DNA of 19,034 nucleotides, from NCBI GenBank assembly GCA_014384505.1, contig JACNFT010000051.1, positions 6,393-25,426 of the forward strand, written 5' to 3'. The notes beneath the pieces are model-generated. The model was given only the letters and a program-made list of their open reading frames with translations. It was not told where the DNA came from and did no database searches. Positions 8,151-15,609 of this stretch are shown piece after piece. Numbering within the stretch: position 1 is the stretch's first letter; every line of letters begins with the position of its first letter. Source of the DNA: Cryomorphaceae bacterium (GTDB taxonomy: Bacteria > Bacteroidota > Bacteroidia > Flavobacteriales > BACL11). The translations under genes were made by a program, and so were the position numbers.

Positions 8151-8900
8151 GTGAGCAATCTTCCACAAATAATCACTGACTTTTCACCTATTTCATTGGA
8201 CGAAATGGATGATGTGAAGTTGATGAGTCGTACTGACACCAAGTTTGCCTTTAAGGCCAATAAAATGCCTTTGCTTTTACAAAAACTATTGCCTTTTTAT
8301 AGGGTATTAGCTATTGATGGGGAACTTATCCATGATTATAAATCTCTTTATTATGATACTGACGATAGAAAATTTTATTTGGATCATCATAATGGAAGGG
8401 TAAATAGAAACAAGATTCGCTTTAGAGAATATGTAGGAAGCAAGCTTACTTTCTTGGAAATAAAGCTTAAAAACAACAAAGGAAAGACCATTAAAAAGAG
8501 AATGAAGGTGGATGCTATAAGTAGTGAGCTTTCAGAAAAGCAGCAAAAATATATTGAAAAAATTATTGGAGAACCTATGGATGTAAGTGCTAAACAGCGA
8601 ATTAATTTTAGCAGAATTACTTTTGTGCATAAAACTCAAAAAGAAAGGTTAACTATGGATGTAAACCTTACTTTTGAAAACGCAAATGATAATGGAGATA
8701 TGAAACATATTGTTATTGCTGAGGTTAAGCAGGAGCGTATGAGTCGTTCGTCTGATTTTATGCGTATTGCAAAGGAAATGTATATTCTTCCTATCCGTAT
8801 TAGCAAGTATTGCCTAACAACTTTGGCTTTAAATCCTGAGTTGAAAAAAAACAGATTTAAAGAAAAAGTATTATTTATAAATAAATTAAAACAAGCATAA
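8151..8900 (+). CDS. VTC-domain protein (polyphosphate polymerase-like)
   Basis: VTC domains form a triphosphate-tunnel fold. In yeast Vtc4 this fold makes polyphosphate from ATP. This 249-aa protein is the bare domain, with no SPX domain and no membrane helices, so it is probably cytoplasmic or membrane-associated. Tunnel-type charged motifs are visible: RTDTKF at 27-32, YYDT at 67-70, KIRFR at 88-92, EIK at 103-105, KKR at 115-117, D170, AEVK at 190-193 and SKY at 218-220. These are the alternating basic residues and Glu expected to hold the polyphosphate chain and metal. The start is GTG at 8151, directly after the lipoprotein stop. The stop overlaps the next ATG as TAATG, implying coupled translation with the DUF4956 membrane protein. 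Catalytic activity is inferred from the family; a different triphosphate substrate is possible. Confidence 0.87.
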   Translation: MSNLPQIITDFSPISLDEMDDVKLMSRTDTKFAFKANKMPLLLQKLLPFYRVLAIDGELIHDYKSLYYDTDDRKFYLDHHNGRVNRNKIRFREYVGSKLTFLEIKLKNNKGKTIKKRMKVDAISSELSEKQQKYIEKIIGEPMDVSAKQRINFSRITFVHKTQKERLTMDVNLTFENANDNGDMKHIVIAEVKQERMSRSSDFMRIAKEMYILPIRISKYCLTTLALNPELKKNRFKEKVLFINKLKQA

Positions 8901-9544
8901 TGCAACTATTAACAATTTTATTAAGTGGAGGAATGGAGTTTTTAGGAACACCAATTTTTGATGCTGAAGATTTTTGGAACCTGATTACAAAAACAATTTT
9001 CAACCTCATCATCATTACTACTATTATCAGGTATATATACTATCCTGTAACTAAAAATAAGGATTATTTATTTACTTATTTCTTAATTAGTTTAACGGTA
9101 TTTTTGCTTTGTGTGCTGCTGGACAGTGTTAAGCTTCAATTAGGTTTTGCACTTGGGCTTTTTGCTATTTTTGGTATTATTCGTTACCGTACCGATCCTA
9201 TTCCTATTAAGGAAATGACCTACCTGTTTTTGGTGATTGGAATATCGGTAGTGAATGCTTTGGCCAATAAAAAAATTAGTCATGCTGAGCTTATTTTCGC
9301 AAACCTTATGATCGTATTTGTTACTTTCGGAATGGAGCGTATTTGGCTATTGAAAGGCGAATCAAGAAAGAATGTAATCTATGAAAAAATTGAATTAATT
9401 GTTCCTGAAAGAAGAGAGGAGTTATTGGCGGATTTAAAAGAAAGAACAGGTATTAATGTTATTCGTGTTGAGGTTAGGAGAATTGACTTTTTAAAGGATA
9501 CTGCTAACTTGCGTATTTTCTATTATGAGGACAATACAAAATAG
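8900..9544 (+). CDS. DUF4956 integral membrane protein
   Basis: This 214-aa inner-membrane protein has hydrophobic segments at roughly 31-48, 57-76, 82-94, 106-121 and 128-147, then a soluble C-terminal part (about 150-214). The most conserved-looking stretch is LFAIFGIIRYRTDPIPIKEM at 87-106, with charged residues packed beside membrane segments, which is the DUF4956 signature. No biochemical role is known to me. In many bacteria DUF4956 genes sit beside VTC-domain genes, and here translation is coupled by a TAATG overlap. One inference is that it anchors the VTC domain or moves its product across the membrane, as the membrane part does in the yeast VTC complex. Its 3' end overlaps the next gene by 20 nt. 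Confidence 0.87.
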   Translation: MQLLTILLSGGMEFLGTPIFDAEDFWNLITKTIFNLIIITTIIRYIYYPVTKNKDYLFTYFLISLTVFLLCVLLDSVKLQLGFALGLFAIFGIIRYRTDPIPIKEMTYLFLVIGISVVNALANKKISHAELIFANLMIVFVTFGMERIWLLKGESRKNVIYEKIELIVPERREELLADLKERTGINVIRVEVRRIDFLKDTANLRIFYYEDNTK

Positions 9545-10166
9545 TATATTACTTTTATTATTTTTCTCCTTTTCAGCTTTTGCTCAAGAGAATGATTTTC
9601 AAACTTGGTATTCAGTTTCTCTGAATAAGAAAATCATAAAAAAGACGAACCTATCCCTAAAAACAGGTTTGCGATTAAGGGAAAATTCAAGCCTTTATGC
9701 CAAGCAATTTACGGATCTAAAAATCAAGCGTAAATATAACAAGCGTATTTCCTATGCTGTTGGTTATCGTTATATTAACAAATGGGATATTGCATTTAAT
9801 ATCTCTGATCAGAACCGTTTTTATGCGGAAGTTAATTATAAAAACAAATTAAGTAAACGCTTTTCTTATGCAGTAAGGAATAGATGGCAGACTCAAGGAG
9901 ATTTGTTTGGGTATAAAATGACTTTGCGTCAGAAATTTGGACTAGATTATAACATCAAAAAAACAAAGTTGACACCTAGTATTTCAACTGAATATTTTTT
10001 AACCTTGGAAGATGGAATCAATAAGTTGCGTTCCACTATTGCTTTAGGGTATCCGTTGGCTAAAAAGTTGGATTTTGAATTGACATATAGAATTCAACAG
10101 GAGTTTTATGTAAATAATCCCCAAACTCTGTTTATCTTTGAAGGAAAATTAGCTTATAATTTATAA
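9525..10166 (+). CDS. DUF2490 family predicted outer-membrane beta-barrel protein
   Basis: This 213-aa protein has a signal peptide (residues 1-21, ending AFAQ). The mature part is almost entirely alternating polar/hydrophobic strands with aromatic girdle residues (for example FQTWYSVSLNKKI, SYAVGYRYINKWD, RFSYAVRNRWQ, LDYNIKKTKLTPSISTEYF). This matches DUF2490 barrels common in Bacteroidota. It probably sits in the outer membrane with about 10-12 strands. Its role is unknown. The ATG lies 20 nt inside the DUF4956 gene in another frame, so the two are translationally linked. That link makes it a likely outer-membrane partner of the CotH/VTC/DUF4956 set rather than an unrelated neighbour. A shorter start is unlikely because the signal peptide begins right at this ATG. 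Confidence 0.83.
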   Translation: MRTIQNSILLLLFFSFSAFAQENDFQTWYSVSLNKKIIKKTNLSLKTGLRLRENSSLYAKQFTDLKIKRKYNKRISYAVGYRYINKWDIAFNISDQNRFYAEVNYKNKLSKRFSYAVRNRWQTQGDLFGYKMTLRQKFGLDYNIKKTKLTPSISTEYFLTLEDGINKLRSTIALGYPLAKKLDFELTYRIQQEFYVNNPQTLFIFEGKLAYNL

Positions 10167-10170
10167 TTTT

Positions 10171-10659
10171 ATGCAAGAAAAAAAAATAGAACTTTCCTTT
10201 ATTTTAGCTCACTTGAGTGAACTATCTGCTCAGGAGCAGCAATTAGTTGCCAATGCAAAAGCGGCTTTCAAAACTGCTTATGCTCCTTATTCTGGCTTTT
10301 TAGTAGGGGCAAGTGTCTTGCTGGAAAACGGTGAGGTTATTAATGGAAGTAACCAGGAAAATGTTGCTTACCCATCAGGGCTTTGTGCTGAGCGTGTTGC
10401 TCTTTTTTATGCAGGAGCAAAATTTCCGGATGTTAAAATAAATACAGTAGCCATATCGGTACTTTCTAAAAACTTTGAGGTAAAAGATGTGATATCACCT
10501 TGTGGGGCGTGTAGGCAAGTTATGGCAGAATATGAGGATAAACAACATAGGCCAATTAAAGTAATTTTACACTCTCCAACTGATGAGGTTCTTATTACTA
10601 ATAGGGTTGAGGATTTATTGCCATTTATGTTTAAAAGTCCTTTACTAAAGCAGCACTAG
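10171..10659 (+). CDS. cdd: Cytidine deaminase
   Basis: This enzyme hydrolyses cytidine and deoxycytidine to uridine and deoxyuridine in pyrimidine salvage in the cytoplasm. The 162-aa sequence has the complete zinc site: CAER at 72-75 (zinc ligand C72, catalytic E74) and PCGACRQ at 110-116 (zinc ligands C111 and C114). That three-Cys arrangement is typical of the small tetrameric type. The substrate-binding motif YAPYSGFLVGA is at 37-47, and the family region NGSNQENVAYPSGL is at 58-71. The N-terminal extension of about 25 residues is longer than in the Bacillus enzyme but usual for Bacteroidota. It begins 4 nt after the DUF2490 stop. It probably rides in the same transcript without functional relation to the envelope genes. 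Confidence 0.95.
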   Translation: MQEKKIELSFILAHLSELSAQEQQLVANAKAAFKTAYAPYSGFLVGASVLLENGEVINGSNQENVAYPSGLCAERVALFYAGAKFPDVKINTVAISVLSKNFEVKDVISPCGACRQVMAEYEDKQHRPIKVILHSPTDEVLITNRVEDLLPFMFKSPLLKQH

Positions 10660-10665
10660 TTTTCT

Positions 10666-10673
10666 TATATTTA
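10666..10673 (+). promoter_or_regulatory. Possible -7 box for recG
   Basis: TATATTTA is a 7/8 match to TAnnTTTG and ends 4 nt before the recG ATG at 10678, the same spacing as the box at 63-70 before the first gene. Transcription from it would give a leaderless or nearly leaderless recG message. I find no TTG -33 element at the expected spacing, and the gap between cdd and recG is only 18 nt, so read-through from cdd is also possible. Confidence 0.3.
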
Positions 10674-10677
10674 CCAC

Positions 10678-12774
10678 ATGCATATTCTGGATACCCCAAT
10701 TGATTATTTGAAAGGTGTCGGTCCTCTACGGGCCGATTTGCTTAAAAAAGAGTTGCGTATCTTTACTTATGGCGACTTGCTTATGCACTATCCTTTTCGT
10801 TATATCGATAAGAGTAAAATCCATACCATTGCTGAACTAACTCCTGATTCTCCTAGCATTCAACTAAAAGGTCAAATCATAAAGTTTGAAGAAAAGGGGC
10901 AGAAAAGAGCCAAGCGATTAATTGCTCATTTTAAAGATGATACAGGTATTATTGAGTTGGTCTGGTTCAAAGCTATTCGTTGGGTAAGGTCTGGAGTAAA
11001 GCTACATACCGATTATCTTGTTTTTGGTAAACCTACTGCTTTTAAAGGTGCGTTTAATATTGTACATCCTGAAATGGATATGCAAGAAGAAAATAATCAA
11101 TTTACCCAAGGCTTGCAACCTGTTTATAATGCTACTGAAATGCTAAATGCAAAAGGCTTAACCAGTAGAGGAATTGGGAAGTTGACTAAAGCCTTATTGC
11201 CTTTACTTAAAAATCAGTTGGAGGAAACACTTTCGGCTACTTTAATTGAAAAATTAAATTTACCTAGCCGTACACAATCTTTTTTTGATATACATCAGCC
11301 TAATGATGCTAAGGCTTTAGTAAGAGCCCAGAAAAGATTAAAATTTGAAGAGTTTTTCTTTTTACAATTGCATTTATTAAAACTAAAATTAACACGCAAA
11401 AAAAAGTTCAAGGGCTATGCTTTTGAAAACTTGGGTGAAGGTTTTCATGAATTCTATAATAAGCACCTCCCTTTTGAATTAACTGGAGCTCAAAAGCGGG
11501 TGCTAAAGGAAATCAGGAATGATGTTAGAAATCCTCAGCAGATGAATCGCCTTTTGCAAGGAGATGTTGGGAGTGGGAAAACTTTAGTTGCACTGCTCAG
11601 CATGCTTATGGCGGTGGATAATGGTTTTCAATCTTGCCTTATGGCACCTACCGAAATTTTGGCTCGCCAGCATTTTGAAACTATTTCTACTTATTTGGAA
11701 AAACAGGATATTAAGGTGGCTATTCTTACGGGTTCAACCAAAGCTAAGGATAGGCGTATTTTGCATGAACAATTAGAAAACGGTGAAATTGATTTATTAA
11801 TTGGAACGCATGCTTTACTGGAAGATAAAGTAGTATTTCAGAATTTAGCTTTAGTCGTTATTGATGAACAACATAGGTTTGGTGTTGCCCAAAGAGCTAA
11901 ATTATGGAAGAAGAATAAATTTCCACCTCATGTCTTAGTGATGACAGCAACTCCTATCCCTAGGACACTATCTATGACGCTTTATGGCGATTTGGATGTT
12001 TCTATTATTGATGAGCTTCCTCCTGGAAGAAAAGAAGTTAAAACCATGTGGAAGACTGATTCTTCTCGTTTGCAGATTATTAATTTTATGCGTGAGCAAA
12101 TTAAATTAGAGAGACAAATATATATTGTATTTCCTTTAATTGAAGAATCAGAAAAGCTAGATTACAAAAATTTGATGGAGGGCTTTACTGATATTGAACG
12201 CGAATTTCCTTTGCCAGAATTTCAAGTAAGTGTAGTGCATGGGCAAATGAAACCTGAGGATAAACAATATGAAATGAAACGCTTTGTGGATGGGGTAACT
12301 AACATTATGGTGGCAACTACAGTAATTGAGGTGGGTGTAAATGTGCCTAATGCTTCCGTTATGATTATTGAAAGTGCGGAACGATTCGGACTCTCACAAC
12401 TCCATCAGCTAAGAGGTAGAGTAGGTAGGGGTAGCGAGCAATCCTATTGTGTTTTGGTAAGTGGTAATAAAGTAAGTGTGGAAGGTAAAACTCGCCTGCA
12501 AACTATGGTGGATACCAATGATGGTTTCCAAATTTCAGAAGTAGATTTAAAACTAAGAGGTCCTGGCGATATGATGGGAACCAAACAAAGTGGGGTGCTC
12601 GATTTTAAAATTGCTGATATAGTTGCTGATAATAAGATATTACATTTTGCCAGAAATGAGGCTGATTTGTTACTACAAGATGATGAGGATTTGGAAAAAG
12701 CGGAGAATATCAATATTGCTCGTGCTTATCGTCCTTATGCTAGGGAGCGTTTGGGCTGGAGCAGGATTTCTTAA
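10678..12774 (+). CDS. recG: ATP-dependent DNA helicase RecG
   Basis: RecG remodels stalled replication forks and branch-migrates recombination intermediates. The 698-aa sequence is full length. The N-terminal wedge region includes an OB-fold at about 60-135 and the family's opening motif YLKGVGPLRADLL at 10-22. Helicase motifs are in order: Walker A GDVGSGKT at 295-302, APTEILARQH at 323-332, DEQH at 396-399, TATPIPRT at 423-430, TTVIEVGVNVPNA at 547-559 and QLRGRVGRG at 577-585. The C-terminal part has the RecG-specific LRGPGDMMGTKQSG at 626-639. The ATG at 10678 places the N-terminal motif at the usual distance. No frameshift or missing motif is seen. Its 3' end faces the minus-strand SRP RNA, with only about 6 nt between the stop and the RNA's predicted 3' end. 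Confidence 0.97.
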   Translation: MHILDTPIDYLKGVGPLRADLLKKELRIFTYGDLLMHYPFRYIDKSKIHTIAELTPDSPSIQLKGQIIKFEEKGQKRAKRLIAHFKDDTGIIELVWFKAIRWVRSGVKLHTDYLVFGKPTAFKGAFNIVHPEMDMQEENNQFTQGLQPVYNATEMLNAKGLTSRGIGKLTKALLPLLKNQLEETLSATLIEKLNLPSRTQSFFDIHQPNDAKALVRAQKRLKFEEFFFLQLHLLKLKLTRKKKFKGYAFENLGEGFHEFYNKHLPFELTGAQKRVLKEIRNDVRNPQQMNRLLQGDVGSGKTLVALLSMLMAVDNGFQSCLMAPTEILARQHFETISTYLEKQDIKVAILTGSTKAKDRRILHEQLENGEIDLLIGTHALLEDKVVFQNLALVVIDEQHRFGVAQRAKLWKKNKFPPHVLVMTATPIPRTLSMTLYGDLDVSIIDELPPGRKEVKTMWKTDSSRLQIINFMREQIKLERQIYIVFPLIEESEKLDYKNLMEGFTDIEREFPLPEFQVSVVHGQMKPEDKQYEMKRFVDGVTNIMVATTVIEVGVNVPNASVMIIESAERFGLSQLHQLRGRVGRGSEQSYCVLVSGNKVSVEGKTRLQTMVDTNDGFQISEVDLKLRGPGDMMGTKQSGVLDFKIADIVADNKILHFARNEADLLLQDDEDLEKAENINIARAYRPYARERLGWSRIS

Positions 12775-12780
12775 AATAAA

Positions 12781-12883
12781 TAAGGGTAAGCTACTTATAT
12801 CGCACCGCTACAACCTATTACCCTTGCTGCATTCCTGCCCTGGGGGAGTTCATAGGGAGCTGGTCGTACAAGACTTACCCTTA
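12781..12883 (-). ncRNA. ffs: Small (4.5S-type) signal recognition particle RNA
   Basis: Read on the minus strand, this is the RNA core of the signal recognition particle, which binds Ffh and targets nascent membrane proteins to the Sec translocon. Domain IV is plain: a GGAA tetraloop (plus-strand 12832-12835) closed by GCA/TGC, then the asymmetric internal loop CAGG (12839-12842) opposite AGCA (12825-12828), then CCC paired with GGG. This matches the E. coli CAGG/GGAA/AGCA core. The ends form a perfect 10-bp stem (12781-12790 with 12874-12883). The length is about 103 nt. On the other strand the tetraloop and internal loop do not match the family, so the strand is decided. The T-rich run just past the closing stem on the minus strand (TTATTTATTTT) may serve as terminator. 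Exact ends could differ by a few nt. Confidence 0.93.
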
Positions 12884-12888
12884 AGCTG

Positions 12889-12919
12889 CAAAACTAACAT
12901 AATCTTACTTTTTACAAAA
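12889..12919 (-). promoter_or_regulatory. Bacteroidota-type promoter of the SRP RNA
   Basis: On the minus strand, TTTTG (plus 12915-12919) is followed by an 18-nt spacer and then TAGTTTTG (plus 12889-12896), a full match to TAnnTTTG. Transcription would begin about 5-7 nt further on, at plus 12882-12884, which is exactly where the closing stem of the SRP RNA begins. This is the best-supported promoter in the window. Confidence 0.75.
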
Positions 12920-12943
12920 CATTTTCTACATTCTATTTTTGTT

Positions 12944-12951
12944 TATATTTG
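12944..12951 (+). promoter_or_regulatory. -7 box for the DUF4199/glycosyltransferase operon
   Basis: TATATTTG is a perfect match to TAnnTTTG and lies 27 nt before the ATG at 12979, giving a leader of about 20 nt. No TTG is seen at the -33 position, which would fall near 12920-12926, beside the -33 element of the divergent SRP promoter. The two promoters would therefore overlap or abut. The alternative upstream TTG start at 12949 would lie inside this box, which argues against it. Confidence 0.5.
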
Positions 12952-12978
12952 CAATTATTAATTTTAAAAGAAAATAAG

Positions 12979-13500
12979 ATGGATACAAAGAAATTTGCAA
13001 TGAACTATGGTGCTGTATTGGGTTTGGTTTTGGTTGCTATTGCAGTTATTATGTGGTCAGTAGGTGCTGATGACAAACAATCAATTATCCCTGCTTTATT
13101 AAATAATGGTATCACAATTGCATTTATTGCTTATGCTGTTATTCAGTATCGTGACATTAATAATAATGGTTTTATTTCCTATGCTGCATCTTTAAAATTA
13201 GGAACAACAGTTGCTTTCTTCTCTTCAATAATATTAGCTTTTTATCAATTTATATACATTTCTTATCTTGATCCTAATGCTTTAAGTGAAGTAATGAAAA
13301 TTACTGAGCAAGCTTTGCTGGAGGGAAATCCTGAAATTTCAGATGAAGAATTGGATATGGCTTTAGAAATGACTGGGAAGTTTATGCAACCACATTGGAT
13401 GATGATAATGGGAATGTTAGGAGGTACTTTCATGGGTTTCCTTTATTCTTTAATTATTTCTATTTTTGTTAAAAAAGAAGACCCAACTTTAATCGCATAG
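12979..13500 (+). CDS. DUF4199 family membrane protein
   Basis: This is a small integral membrane protein of 173 aa with predicted helices at about 8-27, 37-56, 75-96 and 141-163. An acidic loop lies between helices 3 and 4 (ISDEELDMALEM, about 120-131). The pattern and the C-terminal segment MLGGTFMGFLYSLIISIFVKK match DUF4199, a Bacteroidota family of unknown function. I place the start at ATG 12979 (MDTKKFAMNY). An in-frame TTG at 12949 would add ten residues but would sit in the promoter box. The stop is 3 nt before the GT2 gene. DUF4199 next to a GT2 glycosyltransferase is a recurring order in Flavobacteriia as I recall it, suggesting a link to polyisoprenyl-sugar or envelope glycan synthesis. 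Confidence 0.85.
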   Translation: MDTKKFAMNYGAVLGLVLVAIAVIMWSVGADDKQSIIPALLNNGITIAFIAYAVIQYRDINNNGFISYAASLKLGTTVAFFSSIILAFYQFIYISYLDPNALSEVMKITEQALLEGNPEISDEELDMALEMTGKFMQPHWMMIMGMLGGTFMGFLYSLIISIFVKKEDPTLIA

Positions 13501-13503
13501 TTT

Positions 13504-14451
13504 ATGAATATTAGTGTAGTAGTCCCTTTATTTAATGAAGATGAATCTTTGCCTGAGTTATGTGCTTGGATTGATAAAGTAATGCAAAAAAATAACTTTA
13601 CTTATGAAGTGCTTTTAATTGATGATGGTAGTAAAGATAAATCATGGGAAGTAGTTGAGAAAATTTCTTCTGAAAACACAAACATTAAAGGAATAAAATT
13701 CAGAAGAAATTACGGTAAGTCGGCAGCCCTTAATATTGGTTTTGCAAAAGCTAAAGGGGATGTAGTCATTACTATGGATGCTGATTTGCAAGATAGTCCT
13801 GAGGAAATCCCTACATTATATAATAAAATTGCTGTTGAGGGTTTTGATTTAGTTTCAGGTTGGAAAGCCAAACGCTATGATCCTTTAACCAAAACTATAC
13901 CTACCAAATTATTCAATTGGGCAGCACGTAAGGCCTCAGGTATATATTTACATGACTTTAATTGCGGACTTAAATCCTATAAAAACACAGTTGTGAAATC
14001 AGTTGAGGTACATGGTGAAATGCATAGGTATATTCCAGTACTCGCCAAGTGGGCAGGTTTTTCTAATATTACCGAACAAGTAGTGGAACATCAAAGTAGA
14101 AAGTATGGCGTTACCAAATTTGGTTTGGAGCGTTTTGTTAATGGTTTCTTGGATTTGCTAACCATTACTTTTGTTTCTCGTTTCGGTAAAAAACCTATGC
14201 ACTTTTTTGGAGTGTTGGGTAGCCTTATGTTTATGATTGGTTTTGCTTTGTTTACTTATATAACAGGAGCTAAATTGTATGCCATGTTTGCAGTTGTTCC
14301 TTCAAAAAATATTGCTAATATGTCAGGATTTTACATTGCACTTACTTCAATGATAATTGGGGTGCAATTATTTTTGGCTGGTTTTATTGCTGAGATGGTT
14401 TCTCGTAATGCTTATGATAGAAACAACTATCAAGTAGAAAAAGAAGTATAA
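13504..14451 (+). CDS. GT2 glycosyltransferase, polyisoprenyl-phosphate sugar transferase type
   Basis: This enzyme probably transfers a sugar from a nucleotide donor to a polyisoprenyl-phosphate carrier on the inner face of the membrane, as ArnC, GtrB and DPM1-like enzymes do. The GT-A domain shows VVPLFNEDESLPEL at 6-19, IDDGSKDKSW at 39-48, the metal-binding DAD at 92-94 in MDADLQDSPEEIP, and DFNCGLKSYK at 151-160. The acceptor-side stretch SRKYGVTKFG at 198-207 fits the family. Two transmembrane helices follow, at about 234-254 and 276-298, usual for the GtrB group. The 315-aa length is normal. It sits 3 nt after the DUF4199 gene and 3 nt before another glycosyltransferase. The donor sugar cannot be read from the sequence. 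Confidence 0.93.
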   Translation: MNISVVVPLFNEDESLPELCAWIDKVMQKNNFTYEVLLIDDGSKDKSWEVVEKISSENTNIKGIKFRRNYGKSAALNIGFAKAKGDVVITMDADLQDSPEEIPTLYNKIAVEGFDLVSGWKAKRYDPLTKTIPTKLFNWAARKASGIYLHDFNCGLKSYKNTVVKSVEVHGEMHRYIPVLAKWAGFSNITEQVVEHQSRKYGVTKFGLERFVNGFLDLLTITFVSRFGKKPMHFFGVLGSLMFMIGFALFTYITGAKLYAMFAVVPSKNIANMSGFYIALTSMIIGVQLFLAGFIAEMVSRNAYDRNNYQVEKEV

Positions 14452-14454
14452 GTT

Positions 14455-15594
14455 TTGAGTAAAAGAAAGGTAATTATCATTGGCCCTGCTTTTCCTTTTA
14501 GAGGAGGGGTAGCCAATTTTAATAATGCACTGGCTCAAGAATATTACGATAGAGGAGATCAGGTTATTCTCTATTCTTTCACCCTTCAATATCCTGGTTT
14601 TTTATTTCCAGGAACTACTCAATATGAAAGCGGAGAAGCACCAAAAAACTTAAAAATAAAAACGCTTATCAATTCTGTTAATCCTTTTAACTGGATAAAT
14701 GTTGCGCGTAAGATTAATGCTGAAAAACCCGATTATGTTGTTGTAAGGTATTGGTTGCCTTTTATGGCGCCTTGCTTGGGTACTATTGCACGCTTATTGA
14801 ATAAGAAAATAAAAATTTTGGCAATAACAGATAATGTTATTCCGCACGAAAAAAGAATAGGAGATACTTTATTTACTCGCTACTTTGTTAAAAGTTGTGA
14901 TGCTTTTTTATCGCTTTCTGCTTCTGTTTTGGACGACCTTTCAAAGTTTACAAATACTACTTATAAAAAGTTTATTCCTCATCCTATTTATAATGTATTT
15001 GGGGACAAGATTCCTAAAGCAAAAGCGTTAGAAAACTTAGGGTTAAATTCTGAGGATAAACATTTATTATTTTTTGGTTTTGTGCGCAAGTACAAGGGCT
15101 TGGATTTAATGCTTAAAGCAATGGGAGATAGCCGGATAAAAGCAATGGGAATTAAACTTATTATTGCGGGTGAGTTTTATGATGATAAAACGGAATATAC
15201 CGATTTGATAGCTGATTTAGGAATTGCAAAAAATATCATCATGAAAAGTGATTTTATCCCTGCTAATAAAGTGAAAGATTATTTTTGTTCTGCTGATATG
15301 ATTACCCAAACTTACCGCACAGCAACTCAAAGTGGCGTTACTCAAATTGCTTATTCTTTTGATAGGCCAATGTTGGTGACTGATGTTGGTGGTTTGGCTG
15401 AAATTGTTCCCCATAATAAGGTTGGTTATGTTACCTCTCAAAATCCTACTGAAATTGCTGATGCAATAATTGACTTTTATACAAACAATAAAGAAGAAGA
15501 GTTTTCAGATAATACTAGCTTGGAAAAGAAAAGATTTAGCTGGAAATTCTTTATTGAGGGACTAGATGAATTAATGGATTCAGTAAAGAAGTAA
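14455..15594 (+). CDS. GT4-like (GT-B fold) glycosyltransferase
   Basis: This 379-aa cytoplasmic glycosyltransferase has no membrane helices. The N-terminal Rossmann domain opens with VIIIGPAFPFRGGVANFNNAL at 6-26, containing the Gly-rich acceptor loop seen in Bacteroidota family members. The C-terminal donor domain has FFGFVRKYKGLDLMLKAM at 206-223, LIIAGEFYD at 235-243, and QSGVTQIAYSFDRPMLVTDVGGLAEIV at 292-318. The usual first Glu of the E-x7-E donor motif is not evident in this last stretch; QSG stands where EGFG-type residues are common. E316 is kept. The start is TTG at 14455, placing the conserved hydrophobic strand right at the N-terminus. It is 3 nt after the GT2 stop, so the two probably act on the same glycan. 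The substrate is unknown. Confidence 0.87.
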   Translation: MSKRKVIIIGPAFPFRGGVANFNNALAQEYYDRGDQVILYSFTLQYPGFLFPGTTQYESGEAPKNLKIKTLINSVNPFNWINVARKINAEKPDYVVVRYWLPFMAPCLGTIARLLNKKIKILAITDNVIPHEKRIGDTLFTRYFVKSCDAFLSLSASVLDDLSKFTNTTYKKFIPHPIYNVFGDKIPKAKALENLGLNSEDKHLLFFGFVRKYKGLDLMLKAMGDSRIKAMGIKLIIAGEFYDDKTEYTDLIADLGIAKNIIMKSDFIPANKVKDYFCSADMITQTYRTATQSGVTQIAYSFDRPMLVTDVGGLAEIVPHNKVGYVTSQNPTEIADAIIDFYTNNKEEEFSDNTSLEKKRFSWKFFIEGLDELMDSVKK

Positions 15595-15609
15595 TTATTT
15601 CTTTTACCC

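Noticed and set aside
10636..10652. CTTTACTAAAG as a terminator after cdd
   Set aside because: A 4-bp stem inside the cdd coding end with no following T-run of note.
12781..12883. Plus-strand reading of the SRP locus, or use of its stem as a recG terminator
   Set aside because: Only the minus strand has the GGAA tetraloop and CAGG/AGCA loop; on the plus strand no T-run follows the stem.
12623..12961. 112-aa plus-strand open frame across the recG end and the SRP region
   Set aside because: It overlaps recG out of frame and reads through the structured SRP RNA; the translation looks like no family.
12949..12978. Upstream TTG start that would add ten residues to the DUF4199 protein
   Set aside because: It lies inside a perfect -7 promoter box; the ATG at 12979 gives a normal N-terminus.
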